Source of the DNA: Oryzomonas sp.
Lineage (GTDB): Bacteria; Desulfobacterota; Desulfuromonadia; Geobacterales; Pseudopelobacteraceae
Reading direction: 5' to 3'
Assembly (NCBI GenBank): GCA_031292255.1
Contig: JARLHN010000042.1
Span: 1 to 64,000 of the forward strand
DNA: 64,000 nt
The position numbers and the translations under genes were made by a program. Of this stretch, positions 43,539 to 52,743 are shown piece by piece. The first letter of the stretch is position 1. Each line of letters begins with the position of its first letter. The notes under the pieces are model-generated. The model ran no database searches. It saw nothing but the letters and a program-made list of their open reading frames with translations, and had not been told where the DNA came from.

Positions 43539-44427
43539 AGGCGATTACATCGTCGATCCTTTCAGCATCGGCACAGAGCATGACCAGCCGGTCAATGCCC
43601 AGGGCGATTCCGGCCGCAGGCGGCATGTATCCCAGATCGGCCAGAAACGGTTCCGGGAGGGGGAGGGCGGGGAGACCGGCACGGGCGCGACCGGCGTTGG
43701 CCTCCAGGAAGCGCGTCCGCTGTTCGTGGGGATCGTTGAGTTCGCTGAATCCATTGGCTAGCTCCAGACCGCCGGCATACAGCTCGAACCGCTCGCCGAC
43801 CGTCGGGTCGCCCGGTTTGAGACGGGCCAGCGCGGCCATCTGTGCCGGGTAATCCATAAGGATGACCGGCTTATCCTGCGGCAGGGCAGGCTCTATGGCA
43901 GTGACCATGATCTCGTCAAAGGTGCCGTTGCGCAGGGCCGCTTCAATGGTTGTCCCCCCGAAGCGCTCAAACGCCTCGCGAACCGAAATCCGCCGCATGC
44001 CGTCGCCGAAGCCGATTTCCCCGCCCTGGTACGACAGCATCGTTCCCCCGCACACCGTCCGTACCACCTGTTCCAGCAACTCCTGGCAGTCCTTCATGAG
44101 ATCCGAGTAATCGCTATCACATCGGTACCATTCCAACATGGTGAATTCCGGCGCATGCCGCCTGCCGCGCTCATTGTCCCGCCAGCAACGGCAAATCTGG
44201 AAGATCTTCCCATACCCCCGGCACAACAGCCGTTTCATGCAGAGTTCCGGCGAGGTATGGAGATAACCGGCGCCGGCCCGGCCCGGCTCGATATGCTCTT
44301 CAGGAGCATTGGCCGGAATCCGGTGCGGCGTCTCAACCTCAAGGAACCCGCGGGCAACGAAAAACTCCCTGACGGCCTGCATGATCCGGGCACGCAGGTG
44401 GAGGTTGGCTCGACGAAATGATGACAT
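43519..44427 (-). CDS. epmA: Elongation factor P lysine ligase EpmA (GenX/PoxA)
   Basis: 302 residues, a lysyl-tRNA-synthetase catalytic domain without an anticodon-binding domain. It has class II motifs: FQICRCWRDNERGRRHAPEFTMLEWYR (motif 2, parts shown up to 20 at a time elsewhere), ELANGFSELNDP and GIALGIDRLVML (motif 3). EpmA activates beta-lysine and attaches it to the conserved lysine of EF-P. The efp gene lies 180 nt upstream on the same strand, separated by a terminator. Tail-to-tail overlap with epmB is unusual and may allow antisense interference. Confidence 0.92.
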   Translation of the reverse strand: MSSFRRANLHLRARIMQAVREFFVARGFLEVETPHRIPANAPEEHIEPGRAGAGYLHTSPELCMKRLLCRGYGKIFQICRCWRDNERGRRHAPEFTMLEWYRCDSDYSDLMKDCQELLEQVVRTVCGGTMLSYQGGEIGFGDGMRRISVREAFERFGGTTIEAALRNGTFDEIMVTAIEPALPQDKPVILMDYPAQMAALARLKPGDPTVGERFELYAGGLELANGFSELNDPHEQRTRFLEANAGRARAGLPALPLPEPFLADLGYMPPAAGIALGIDRLVMLCADAERIDDVIAFTPEEL

Positions 44428-44518
44428 TGACGCATCCTTTTTACTTTCGGGATTTGGTTCGTCGGCAGACTATCACACCCCGGACCACAAGCTCAACCAC
44501 AGCCTTGGTCAGCCGGCT

Positions 44519-44570
44519 CGACAAGCAACAAAAAAAACCCGCTTGAGGCGGGCTTTCTTGTTGCTTGTCG
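44519..44570 (-). terminator. Rho-independent terminator of efp
   Basis: On the minus strand the inner GC stem (CCCGCCTCAAGCGGG) is followed by a run of eight T. Outer arms CGACAAGCAACAA (44519-44531) and TTGTTGCTTGTCG (44558-44570) are perfect complements, so the whole forms a long hairpin that could act in both directions. Confidence 0.88.
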
Positions 44571-44606
44571 AAATTCACAGCATGCAAGGGACTGCGGTCG
44601 TCGCGG

Positions 44607-45170
44607 TTACCCTTTCACGCGGGTGTAATACTCGCCGTTGCGGGTATCGATGGTGATCAACTCACCTTCTTCGATAAAAGGCGGCACCCTGAGGACGTAT
44701 CCGGTTTCAACCGTGGCTGGCTTTGAATCGTTGCCGCTGGTATCACCTTTGGCCCAAGGTTCAGTCTGGATGACGCGCAGGTTGACGAAGTTGGGAAGCG
44801 TCACGCCGATGGCTTTTTCACCGAACAGCAGCACGTCCACCTTGAGGTTTTCGAGCAGAAAGTTCTTGGCATCGCCCATGGCCGCTTCCTCCATGACGAC
44901 CTGTTCGTAGGTCTGTTGATCCATGAAGGTATAGTGGGTTCCCTCTTTGTAGAGGTACTCCATCTGGCGCTCTTCCAGACTGGCGGGCTCGAAGGTCTCT
45001 CCGGAACGATAGGTGCGGTCGAGAATGGTCCCGTTTATCATGTTGCGCATCTTGGTACGGTAGAGCGCCTGGCCTTTGCCCGGTTTTGTGAAGTCAAAGG
45101 CGATGACGAGGTAGGGATCACCGTCGAGAGTGAGCTTCAGCCCTTTTTTCAAATCTGCTACTGTGTACAT
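44607..45170 (-). CDS. efp: Translation elongation factor P
   Basis: 187 residues from ATG 45170 (MYTVADLKKGLKLTLDGDPY), preceded by GAGGAACGA; an upstream in-frame ATG at 45212 is less likely. EF-P relieves ribosome stalling at consecutive prolines. The modified loop reads FTKPGKGQALYRTK, with the target lysine in PGKGQA and no arginine, which agrees with beta-lysylation by EpmA/EpmB encoded next door. Domains I, II and III are complete, ending GEYYTRVKG. infA lies 91 nt upstream on the same strand. Confidence 0.95.
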   Translation of the reverse strand: MYTVADLKKGLKLTLDGDPYLVIAFDFTKPGKGQALYRTKMRNMINGTILDRTYRSGETFEPASLEERQMEYLYKEGTHYTFMDQQTYEQVVMEEAAMGDAKNFLLENLKVDVLLFGEKAIGVTLPNFVNLRVIQTEPWAKGDTSGNDSKPATVETGYVLRVPPFIEEGELITIDTRNGEYYTRVKG

Positions 45171-45260
45171 TCGTTCCTCACTGAAATAAATTGGATATTC
45201 AAGATACGACAAAGCCCATCGTAAGGACGGGCTATCATACCAGCCGGCTCGTAAGAGATG

Positions 45261-45479
45261 TTACTTGGCGCGATAGGTGATCCTGCCGCGGCTTAAGTCA
45301 TAGGGTGAGAGTTCTACGGTCACCTTGTCGCCGGGAAGAATTTTGATGAAGTATTTTCGCATCTTACCAGAAATATGGGCAAGAACGACATGGTCGTTTT
45401 CCAGCCTGACACGGAACATGGCGTTGGGGAGTGGCTCAATAACCGTTCCTTCAACTTCAATTGCTTCTTCTTTGCTCAT
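45261..45479 (-). CDS. infA: Translation initiation factor IF-1
   Basis: 72 residues, full length. The S1-like OB fold reads [22 protein letters not shown], then [21 protein letters not shown] and a C-terminal [12 protein letters not shown], all diagnostic of IF-1. It assists 30S initiation. GAGGAG lies 12 nt before the ATG. The gene leads into efp, so two translation-factor genes are probably co-transcribed. Confidence 0.96.
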   Translation of the reverse strand: MSKEEAIEVEGTVIEPLPNAMFRVRLENDHVVLAHISGKMRKYFIKILPGDKVTVELSPYDLSRGRITYRAK

Positions 45480-45562
45480 ACCGAAAGGGGCTCCTCATGT
45501 GTTCATATGTTATGAAACTTTGTTATATTACTGACAGTCACGCAAAATTGCAAGTTTAATTC

Positions 45563-45613
45563 GTTTCCATCCGGAAACCGATAATTTCTCATCCGGAGTT
45601 TCCGGATCGAAAC
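45563..45613. repeat. GTTTCC-type repeat, copy C
   Basis: GTTTCCATCCGGAAAC (45563-45578) and GTTTCCGGATCGAAAC (45598-45613) are inverted repeats with one mismatch, and ATCCGGA lies between. This copy is longer than copy A and seems to contain two overlapping units. It stands in the 271-nt gap upstream of infA, where no gene is supported. Confidence 0.7.
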
Positions 45614-45750
45614 TGACTCCCTGGCCGGCAATGAAGTGTTGGTAATTTCCGGTCCCCAATGCCCTCGGCTGTCCATCTTCATGAAAATGGGCACCCTTGA
45701 TCGGCTGCCCGAAAGAAAGTCCCCGTAATCATGCCGCCGGCGTCAAACGT

Positions 45751-46461
45751 CTATTTTTTAAATATTTTCTCAATAAATTCAATTTCTTCGACCACTGAGG
45801 AGGCCAGCTTGCCATATTCATCGGATGTTTTTGCCGACTCAAGACGCTTCATGATTTCCGCAAACTTTTTGACTTCCTTTAACCCGCCATGGGCCGAGAC
45901 CTGGGGAATCAACTGCTGCCACGACAGATGTAATTTGGCAACCGTGTCGGAAAGGTCCAGGACGTTTTCGGTTTCCGACAATATCTCCAGCTTGCGGCCG
46001 CAATAAGCGATTACCGCAACGTTTATCGGTACCGGCGGATTATGCGCCTCGGCCAGACGGGCGCCGAGGATCATAATCTTGTTCGCCGATTTCATGGCGT
46101 TTATTCTGTCTTGTGAGGCAATGGCCCGTTCAAGATCAGAGGTGACCCCCATAAGATTTTTATAATAGGGCATGTCCTTCTCAGGGGTCATACCGGGGAG
46201 GAGTTGTTCGACCTTGACTATGGAATTCACTTTTTTGTCGAGATGTTTCCAGCGATTTACCTCTGTCTTCTCGTAAATATCCCTGGCATTGCCGATCATT
46301 TGTTCCAATTCGTTTAAATTGGCATTGGAAGTGAACGGTTCAGAGGGGGATGTTCTGCCGGGTTGTCCCGCAAGGCAAACCTGTCCGCCATTGAGCACTG
46401 CAATGAGCAGGAAAATCGCAACAACTCTCCAGATGTACTTGATTTGAACTGACAGTTTCAT
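45751..46461 (-). CDS. Secreted helical protein of unknown function
   Basis: 236 residues with an N-terminal signal (IKYIWRVVAIFLLIAVL, cleavage near residue 31 at CLAG, which could also be a lipoprotein site). The mature protein is mostly helical: NLNELEQMIGNARDIYEKTE, SDLERAIASQDRINAMKSANK and EVKKFAEIMKRLESAKTSDEY suggest a four-helix or longer bundle. There is no CxxCH. It is the first leftward gene after bacteriohemerythrin, 160 nt downstream of it. I do not recognise the family. Confidence 0.7.
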   Translation of the reverse strand: MKLSVQIKYIWRVVAIFLLIAVLNGGQVCLAGQPGRTSPSEPFTSNANLNELEQMIGNARDIYEKTEVNRWKHLDKKVNSIVKVEQLLPGMTPEKDMPYYKNLMGVTSDLERAIASQDRINAMKSANKIMILGARLAEAHNPPVPINVAVIAYCGRKLEILSETENVLDLSDTVAKLHLSWQQLIPQVSAHGGLKEVKKFAEIMKRLESAKTSDEYGKLASSVVEEIEFIEKIFKK

Positions 46462-46621
46462 ATCCTATTCTTTAGTGTGAATATATCTTCCGGGCGGGAG
46501 TTTTGTCGGTCATCATCTTGTCCGGCATCAGACGCATAAGTTATCAATACGCTTAATCTCATTTTTTTTCAAGGGGCAGGAATTATCTGGGGGCAGGGTA
46601 TCGGGATTGGTATAAATTAAC

Positions 46622-47035
46622 TCAATGGTCGTTAATAGATAGTCTTCTTGCAAAGTTTCCGAACTGAGCATCAGAAACTAAAATGTGCTCGGTCAGCCAT
46701 CTCATAAGAAATATAAGCACCTCAATAGTTAGCTCAGCCTTTCCATTTTGAAAGTCATTTCGAAACTCAACGATCTTTATTTTGAATGCGGTATGTTCAT
46801 CTTGATGCTGTGACAAACCTGGATATTTGTGTTTATTCATCCAAGTTTCCTCGGCAAGGAAGTGGTACGAAGCATAATCTATCAGTTCACCGACAACCGC
46901 ACCAAGAACTTCTTTGCCTGATCCGTTTGTAAAGTTGGAGTGAAGGCCGTTCATCAGACCAATAAGGTGCTTGTGATGATCGTCGAATTCCTTAATATCA
47001 AGCTCGAAGGTGCTTTGCCACGTCATAAAAGACAT
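46622..47035 (-). CDS. Bacteriohemerythrin
   Basis: 137 residues from MSFMTWQSTFELDIKEFDDHH (ATG 47035, AGGAAA upstream); an ATG 15 codons earlier is possible. All di-iron ligands are present in order: DDHHKHLI, HFLAEETWM, HQDEHTAF and HILVSDAQF. It binds oxygen reversibly through a non-haem di-iron site and may carry or sense oxygen in the cytoplasm. It is a different subtype from the HHE protein at 9703. No chemoreceptor is fused. Confidence 0.92.
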   Translation of the reverse strand: MSFMTWQSTFELDIKEFDDHHKHLIGLMNGLHSNFTNGSGKEVLGAVVGELIDYASYHFLAEETWMNKHKYPGLSQHQDEHTAFKIKIVEFRNDFQNGKAELTIEVLIFLMRWLTEHILVSDAQFGNFARRLSINDH

Positions 47036-47211
47036 GTTGAATTTTCCTGTTTTCCTGTCCGGCTCTTCCAGTTCGGACAAAATGTGTGAGGTGCGATGGA
47101 TCTGGATTCAATTGGGTCTATCCTTCATCGGGCGTACATTATAGTAATATTAATTGCTTTTGCACAATAAATTTTAACGCTGTAAAAACACGACCAAAGT
47201 GACCGGAAATT

Positions 47212-47417
47212 ATGACGAAAAAAAACTTCAGCATCGCTAGTGACTTTAAGAAGCGTCTGGCTTATGCGGTGCCTTTGGTGGATTTCAGTTTTTTGGCTCG
47301 CGCGCCCATGGCGCTATGTATTCGGATTTGGACGTGTTCGTTGAGGTAGAACACCTATTCAGCCCTTGGCTCTTAACCGATCGTCAAAGCCATTATCAGG
47401 AGGAGGTGTCGCTATGA
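47212..47417 (+). pseudogene. Frameshifted, truncated MNT-type nucleotidyltransferase gene
   Basis: Frame 1 starts at ATG 47212 with MTKKNFSIASDFKKRLAYAV and PLVDFS; the next frame continues FGSRAHGAMYSDLDVFVEVE. Together they form the start of a minimal nucleotidyltransferase with the GS-x10-DxD catalytic motif. One T is missing in the T6 run at 47289-47294. After VEVEHL the normal domain continuation is lost and the frame ends at 47417. Its stop overlaps an ATG (ATGA) after AGGAGGAGGT, giving a 12-codon frame at 47414-47452, perhaps the stub of a former partner such as a HEPN gene. Confidence 0.7.
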
Positions 47418-47967
47418 CCGATAAACAGAACACAAACAAAAATGTCCCATAAGTTATATTATGTAAAGTACGAGAGGTATTGTTATTTGGGGGCATCTAT
47501 CGGCCATGGCAGTATAATAATAGCCCTCTTTGGCAGCATGAAGTATCGCGCGAATAAATTCCCATGGCTGATTTTGAATTTCATGAAGCATTGGTGAAAA
47601 AGTAAGGCTGGTTTATTTTCTTTAAAAAGATCCTCTTTGGGTGGCTCTCAAATTTGCCCTGTAAAGCGTTTTTGCGAATTGGTCAAGGGGTCGATATGCC
47701 CCCATTTTGCCGACAAGGCGTTCGTCACGGCAAATTATTACTTTGCGATGATGGAAATCCGATTAGAACCGCAGTTCAGTGGTTTTTGAATAAATGCAGT
47801 CTTAAATCAATTTTACAACTTGTCAAATTGCAAGCCCCTGCTGCCTCGACCTGTGAAATCCAAAATTTGAAAATCAGCCACCCAAAAAACACATGATATT
47901 TAATGTGACAATTGCAGATTTTCATCTAAAATGAAATGTTTTTATCATTGGTGGTTTGAGGTTTCGA
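47418..47967. other. AT-rich non-coding stretch before hybrid kinase
   Basis: No gene is supported in these 550 bases. Short open frames (for example 47654-47896) lack ribosome sites and recognisable patterns. Together with the broken nucleotidyltransferase just before it, the low GC content suggests decayed foreign DNA. Confidence 0.55.
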
Positions 47968-50535
47968 ATGTCCTGGCTTCTAATGGCTGCATTTACAACT
48001 GCAAGCTCAGTATTCGTATTGATGTTGGCGAATGCCTATCTCTATTTTTGTTACCGGGAGAAATTCTTAAAGATATGGGCGGCCTCTTGGGGGGTATGCA
48101 TGCTCAGATACCTCAGTCTGGTTGTCGCCTTGACCTGGAAGGAAAATTATCTCACTAACACTGCTTATCACCTCTTTATTATCGCCAGCGCAGTATTGCT
48201 TTTACACGGCACTATGCAATTCATCGGCAAGTCGCCCATAAAATGGCCAATAATTACCGGTGGGGCGTTGGCCCTTTGGACTATCGGCTCATTATTCCAA
48301 GGCTTGTCGCTCATGTTTGTCACCATTCCCGTTTTTGCCTTTCTGGCATTGACCTATCTTTATACGGGTATGCAACTCCTGAAACATGCACAACCCGGCG
48401 AAACAGCCAGACACATCGTCGGCTGGCTGTTTATCGCCTGGGGAGTGCATCAGACTGACTACCCCCTGCTGCGCCCTATAAAATGGTTTGCCCCCTGGGG
48501 CTTCCTTATCGGCAGTATACTCGCGCTCTCCATTGCCATTGGCATGATACTCATCTACTTTGAAAAAATGCAAAAGAAACTCCAGGAGAAGGAAGAGCTC
48601 CACCGCAATCTGATCGAATCATCCCATGATTGGATATGGGAGATCAACGCGAACGGCATCTATACGTACACAAGCCCGTTGGTTCAAGAATTGCTGGGCT
48701 ATACACCAGAGGACATTCTCGGGAAGACGTCCTTTGAGCTGATGCCTGAAGCTGAAGCGTCCCGCCTTAGGGAAACCTTTAAAGATATCAGCTCAAAGAG
48801 GGCACCATTTCATGGGTTGGAAAAAATCATTCGACACAAGGATGGCAGACTGATTGTACTGGAGACAAGCGGAGTCCCCTTCTACGACGGTAAAGGAGTT
48901 TACCTCGGCTACCGGGGAATGGATCAAGACATATCAGAACGCAAGCTGGCGGAAGAAACCCTGCAAATTAGCGAAGAGCGGCTTTTGGAATCCAATCAGA
49001 TACTGTCGGGGGTGTTGGAACATACTTACGTGAATACGGTGTTCCTGGACCCGCAATTCAATTATAGATGGGTTAATCGCGCCTATGCCGACACCTGCCG
49101 GCACGAACCATATTTTTTCCCCGGCAAATACCTGTTCGACCTCTATCCCCATGAGGAGAATCAAGCCATCTTTCAAGATGTCGTCAATACCGGTAAGTCG
49201 TTCTTTACAACAGCCAAACCGTTTGAGTTTCCGGACCAGACCGAACGGGGCGTGACCTACTGGGATTGGAGCTTGATACCACTTAAAAATGACAGCGGGA
49301 ATGTGACCGGGCTTGTGTACACCCTGGCGGAAGTGACAGAACGGATTCGGGCGGAGGAGGAGAAGGATAAGCTTGAAACCCAACTCCAGCTTGCCCAGAA
49401 GATGGAATCGGTGGGCCGGTTGGCGGGCGGTATTGCGCACGACTTCAACAACCTGCTGACGGTCATCCTGGGCCATGCGCAACTGGGGCTTATGAAGACA
49501 GACCCATCGCTGCCACTCTTTGACAATTTAGAGGAAATCTACAAGGCGGGTGAGCGGTCAGCCGACCTTACGCGGCAATTGCTGGCCTTTGCCCGCAAGC
49601 AGACGGTGGCACCCACGGTGCTCGATCTGAACAAGATCCTGACCGGCATGCTCAACATGCTGCAACGGCTCATCGGCGAGGATATCGAACTCACCTGGCT
49701 GCCGGCGACCGATCTCTGGCCGGTCAATATGGACCCATCCCAGATCGATCAGATTCTTGTAAACTTGTGCGTCAATGGCCGAGACGCTATCTCCGGTGTC
49801 GGCAAGATCACCATAGAAACGGGAAACATCGTCTGCAACGATAGCTACTGCAACCATCATACAGGTTTTGTCCCGGGGGAGTATGTGCTGCTCGTCGTGA
49901 GCGACGACGGCTGCGGTATGGACAAGGAGACTCTAGGTCACATTTTCGAGCCTTTCTTCACGACCAAAGGCGTCGGCAAGGGAACCGGTCTCGGTTTGGC
50001 AACGGTCTACGGCATCGTCAAGCAGAACAACGGCCTCATCTATGTCTACAGCGAGAAGGATCACGGAACGACTTTCAATATCTACCTGCCCCGGCATGAT
50101 GTCGCCTCAAGGCCGGCGCATGCGGCGGAAAGCGCCGAAGTATTTGTTGTTGGTGGCCAAGAGACCATACTGCTGGTGGAAGATGAGCGGGCGATCCTGG
50201 AAATGACCACGACGATGTTGAAAATGCAGGGATACACCGTGTTGCCGGCAAACACACCCGAGGAAGCAATCCACACGGCTGAAGAGCACAGCGGCGAGAT
50301 CCACCTTTTGGCAACCGACGTGATCATGCCCAGGATGAACGGTCAGGACCTGGCAAAAAAACTTCTGCCACTCCATCCTCACATCAAACATTTGTTCATG
50401 TCGGGATATACAGCCAACGTCATCGCCCATAACGGCATGTTGGAAGTGGGAGTCAACTTCATCCAGAAGCCCTTCTCGATGCAGGACCTGGCAACCAAGG
50501 TGCGCGAAGTGCTTAATTGTGGCCAGCGAAGATAA
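47968..50535 (+). CDS. Membrane-bound PAS hybrid histidine kinase
   Basis: 855 residues from ATG 47968 (GAGG upstream). The N-terminal 215 residues form about seven membrane helices (from [20 protein letters not shown] to [19 protein letters not shown]), a possible sensing unit. Two PAS domains follow (about 215-340 and 355-470), then the kinase core with [16 protein letters not shown] and [23 protein letters not shown], and a C-terminal receiver ([29 protein letters not shown]). Architecture and receiver match the kinase at 40207, but the input differs. Signal unknown. Confidence 0.92.
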   Translation: MSWLLMAAFTTASSVFVLMLANAYLYFCYREKFLKIWAASWGVCMLRYLSLVVALTWKENYLTNTAYHLFIIASAVLLLHGTMQFIGKSPIKWPIITGGALALWTIGSLFQGLSLMFVTIPVFAFLALTYLYTGMQLLKHAQPGETARHIVGWLFIAWGVHQTDYPLLRPIKWFAPWGFLIGSILALSIAIGMILIYFEKMQKKLQEKEELHRNLIESSHDWIWEINANGIYTYTSPLVQELLGYTPEDILGKTSFELMPEAEASRLRETFKDISSKRAPFHGLEKIIRHKDGRLIVLETSGVPFYDGKGVYLGYRGMDQDISERKLAEETLQISEERLLESNQILSGVLEHTYVNTVFLDPQFNYRWVNRAYADTCRHEPYFFPGKYLFDLYPHEENQAIFQDVVNTGKSFFTTAKPFEFPDQTERGVTYWDWSLIPLKNDSGNVTGLVYTLAEVTERIRAEEEKDKLETQLQLAQKMESVGRLAGGIAHDFNNLLTVILGHAQLGLMKTDPSLPLFDNLEEIYKAGERSADLTRQLLAFARKQTVAPTVLDLNKILTGMLNMLQRLIGEDIELTWLPATDLWPVNMDPSQIDQILVNLCVNGRDAISGVGKITIETGNIVCNDSYCNHHTGFVPGEYVLLVVSDDGCGMDKETLGHIFEPFFTTKGVGKGTGLGLATVYGIVKQNNGLIYVYSEKDHGTTFNIYLPRHDVASRPAHAAESAEVFVVGGQETILLVEDERAILEMTTTMLKMQGYTVLPANTPEEAIHTAEEHSGEIHLLATDVIMPRMNGQDLAKKLLPLHPHIKHLFMSGYTANVIAHNGMLEVGVNFIQKPFSMQDLATKVREVLNCGQRR

Positions 50536-50538
50536 TTT

Positions 50539-50568
50539 GTTTCCATCCGGAAACTCGGGATGGCGAAC
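50539..50568. repeat. GTTTCC-type repeat, copy D
   Basis: GTTTCCATCCGGAAACTCGGGATGGCGAAC occupies the whole gap between two converging genes and overlaps the last base of the leftward gene's stop. Pairing GTTTCCATCC with GGGATGGCGAAC is imperfect. Its place suggests a terminator-like function for both genes. Confidence 0.65.
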
Positions 50569-51332
50569 TATTGGTTTCCGCGCAGACTCAGCGCAAGTAC
50601 CTCGACCGCAAGATTGAGGTTGGTTTCCGGGTTCATGCCGGGGCCAAGTAACCGGACTTGGCCCATCTGGCTGACCAACCGGTCATCATAAACCGCTCCG
50701 GGACATAACCGGCGCAGTTCATGTGTCAGATGGGCAAAATTCAGTTCCCGTGACAACTTCATGGCTTCGCCGAGTCCATCGAAGGTCATGCCAATCTGGC
50801 TGAAGATGACCGGCGGCCGCTTGCCGGCATAGAGATAGAGGACCTTGGTGCGCTCTTCGCTTGTTACTGCCTCCCGGCGCTCGACCTTCGTGATCACCGG
50901 TATGCCTCCGGAAAGGATGGTCTTGCCGATGCTGAGCTTGCGCTCGGTAACGGTTTTCTGTTCGGATACCCCGACGATGCTCGTGCACGGCAGGAGCAGG
51001 TCAATCTCATCGTAAGGGATTTCAGTCCGTTGCCCGTCGCTCGACTCGATGCTCATGCACCATTGTTTAAACTCAAAACGGCGCACGATGAAATAGCCGG
51101 CACTGCTGCGGACTGCCGTAGCGTCGAGGAGCAGCGTGGCGATTCCGCTCTGGTTCAGTTTCCCGGCCAACGTCAGGGCCGGCTGTTGATCGGCGAAACT
51201 GGCCACAACGGCAGGTCCGTTGCCAAACACCCGTTGCCGTGCTTCATAGACCGTTATTCCAAGAGCGCCGGCAAGTGCTTGAACCAACTCGGCAGACTCC
51301 TTTTTCCAATTACAGATGGCAACGACATGCAT
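50568..51332 (-). CDS. Conserved hypothetical cytoplasmic protein
   Basis: 254 residues, no signal or membrane helix. The N-terminus (MHVVAICNWKKESAELVQAL through TVYEARQRVFGNGPAVVASF, then LAGKLNQSGIATLLLDA) resembles a small alpha/beta domain like those that handle ribosomal-L7/L12-type folds; the middle (SDGQRTEIPYDEIDLLLPC) looks like a PH-like sheet, and the C-terminus is helical. No catalytic motif was recognised. A bidirectional terminator lies upstream. The two converging genes meet in a palindromic repeat. Confidence 0.7.
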   Translation of the reverse strand: MHVVAICNWKKESAELVQALAGALGITVYEARQRVFGNGPAVVASFADQQPALTLAGKLNQSGIATLLLDATAVRSSAGYFIVRRFEFKQWCMSIESSDGQRTEIPYDEIDLLLPCTSIVGVSEQKTVTERKLSIGKTILSGGIPVITKVERREAVTSEERTKVLYLYAGKRPPVIFSQIGMTFDGLGEAMKLSRELNFAHLTHELRRLCPGAVYDDRLVSQMGQVRLLGPGMNPETNLNLAVEVLALSLRGNQ

Positions 51333-51463
51333 TGAGTTCTCCTTGAAGCACTACCGTAACCGGTCGCTTATAATAAAGCCCGGGCGTTCCAATGTCGTTT
51401 ACAGACTAACTCATCTTTCCAGGTAAACCATCCTTTATTTTTAGGATGATTGTGAAGTGCCTA

Positions 51464-51498
51464 CAAAAAAACCGCATCCAACGACGCGGCTTTTTTTG
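51464..51498 (-). terminator. Rho-independent terminator for the 71-residue membrane protein gene
   Basis: On the minus strand CCGC and GCGG pair around a 10-nt loop, flanked by an A-run before and seven T after. It lies 94 nt past the stop codon at 51592; the symmetric A/T runs allow function on either strand. Confidence 0.75.
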
Positions 51499-51591
51499 TT
51501 CCTGAAAATTCGGTTTCCGGACCTGACAACGGTCAACCGCGGATTCCTTTTGGCGCCGTCATCACGGAAGCGTGTATTCGTGTATCCTCCC

Positions 51592-51807
51592 CTACCCCCT
51601 GGCATTGCCATTGCCGGGTGCATGTGACCCGCATGGGTACGCCACGTGCTGGTGCTCCGTCGCCCAGTGTGACATACAACCTATGACAAAGCTGCCGATC
51701 GCTACATGCAGCACGAAAAAGGTGCATGCAATTGCCCAACGCCTATTGAAAATACCGAATACTACAGCCGAAAGCGTAACTATCATAACAGCCACAGCGA
51801 ATTTCAT
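51592..51807 (-). CDS. Small two-helix membrane protein (71 aa)
   Basis: ATG 51807 follows GAGAGGAGATACG, a strong ribosome site; the frame is open farther upstream but loses similarity to a membrane protein. The product starts MKFAVAVMIVTLSAVVFGIF, has a short NRRW loop and a second helix (IACTFFVLHVAIGSFVIGCM), then a histidine-containing tail (SHWATEHQHVAYPCGSH) that could bind metal. No known family. The start choice and terminator make the gene credible. Confidence 0.65.
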   Translation of the reverse strand: MKFAVAVMIVTLSAVVFGIFNRRWAIACTFFVLHVAIGSFVIGCMSHWATEHQHVAYPCGSHAPGNGNARG

Positions 51808-52114
51808 CGTATCTCCTCTCCAGGCGTATTTGATGACGTGTATCCATATAAAACGCACGAAACCCGAAAAGGTTACACGGGAAGAGAGATTTTCCCCCGG
51901 AATGCCTTTGGCAGGAAAACTTTTCATCCCCGTTAACATAATGGAGTATGCAAATTTTAAAAATTTTGAAAATTCTCGCACTTGATTCATAACATGGTAT
52001 AATTCAAAAGGAATACGGAGACCATAGGGGCAACGCCGTAGCAGGTTTTCGAAGAGGATTACATCGGAGACAAGGGATCGCCTGCATCAACCGGATGGTT
52101 ATCGTGGAGAAGCC
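51808..52114. other. Leader region before the PilZ gene
   Basis: This 307-nt divergent gap should hold promoters for the small membrane protein and the PilZ gene. The part 52010-52110 is purine-rich and could fold as an mRNA leader, but it lacks the GACGCAAAGCC signature of class I cyclic-di-GMP riboswitches. No gene seen. Confidence 0.45.
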
Positions 52115-52387
52115 ATGACTGGAAAACTGGAACAACAACGAAGCGAAAACAGGCTCGAACTCCTGACAAAGTGTCGATTGGAAATAAACGGCAAAAAATA
52201 TAATTGTCTGGTTGATAATATATCCACGATGGGTGCCGCTGTTGAAATTGCCGACACGGTTCAGGATTGCATCCAGGTGGGCAACACGGGAACGCTGGAT
52301 GTGTTATTGTTATCTCCTGTCACCTATCATTGCAAGGTAGTCAGAAAAGACTCCACGCTGATAGGTGTGCAATTCGTCGATCATTAA
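52115..52387 (+). CDS. Single-domain PilZ protein
   Basis: 90 residues. The cyclic-di-GMP-binding PilZ motif RxxxR is at RSENR (residues 9-13) and the D/NxSxxG motif at DNISTMGAAVEI (about 35-45). The rest is the six-stranded barrel ending CKVVRKDSTLIGVQFVDH. It should bind cyclic-di-GMP and pass the signal to an unknown partner such as a motility or exopolysaccharide protein. A GGAGAAGCC site lies before the ATG. A terminator follows. Confidence 0.88.
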   Translation: MTGKLEQQRSENRLELLTKCRLEINGKKYNCLVDNISTMGAAVEIADTVQDCIQVGNTGTLDVLLLSPVTYHCKVVRKDSTLIGVQFVDH

Positions 52388-52411
52388 ATATCCGGCAGGA
52401 AACTTTAACGA

Positions 52412-52446
52412 AAAAGGGCCGCTTTTCCCGAGAGGAGCGGCCTTTC
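52412..52446 (+). terminator. Terminator after the PilZ gene
   Basis: AAAGGGCCGCT pairs with AGCGGCCTTT (one bulged G) around CCCGAGAGG-like loop residues, followed by TTTCCCC. It lies 25 nt after the PilZ stop. Confidence 0.7.
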
Positions 52447-52474
52447 CCCTTTCAGTTTCAAGGAATATGGTGAG

Positions 52475-52546
52475 CTATCGATTACGAGTGAAAAAATACA
52501 GCGTGAGACCGAATATCAGCCCACACAAAATAATGATGTTCGCCAT
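52475..52546 (-). CDS. Possible micro-membrane protein (23 aa)
   Basis: A 23-codon frame with the sequence [18 protein letters not shown] and basic end FTRNR is a perfect single hydrophobic helix with a positive C-terminus, as in regulatory micro-proteins of membrane complexes. There is no good ribosome site, so the call is weak. The surrounding gap (52388-52743) otherwise has only the PilZ terminator and a GC hairpin near 52632-52652. Confidence 0.3.
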   Translation of the reverse strand: MANIIILCGLIFGLTLYFFTRNR

Positions 52547-52743
52547 GGTATGCATGCTGGGAGATTACCATTAATTGCATAAACGGGCAAACAGAACCTT
52601 ATTCAATAGAAGAATGTAAGTCAAAAAACAGCTCCCCCCGCTGGAGGGGGGAATATTTACCTGATGTCTATCGGTTTTTTCGTTGGCAAATACGGCCAAA
52701 ATATGTTGGTATGCAGCTCATATTGGACAGGAGGCGCGCTTGG

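Noticed and set aside
52010-52110. Possible cyclic-di-GMP riboswitch before the PilZ gene
   Set aside because: The GACGCAAAGCC and tetraloop-receptor features of class I aptamers are absent; only general GC-rich pairing was seen.
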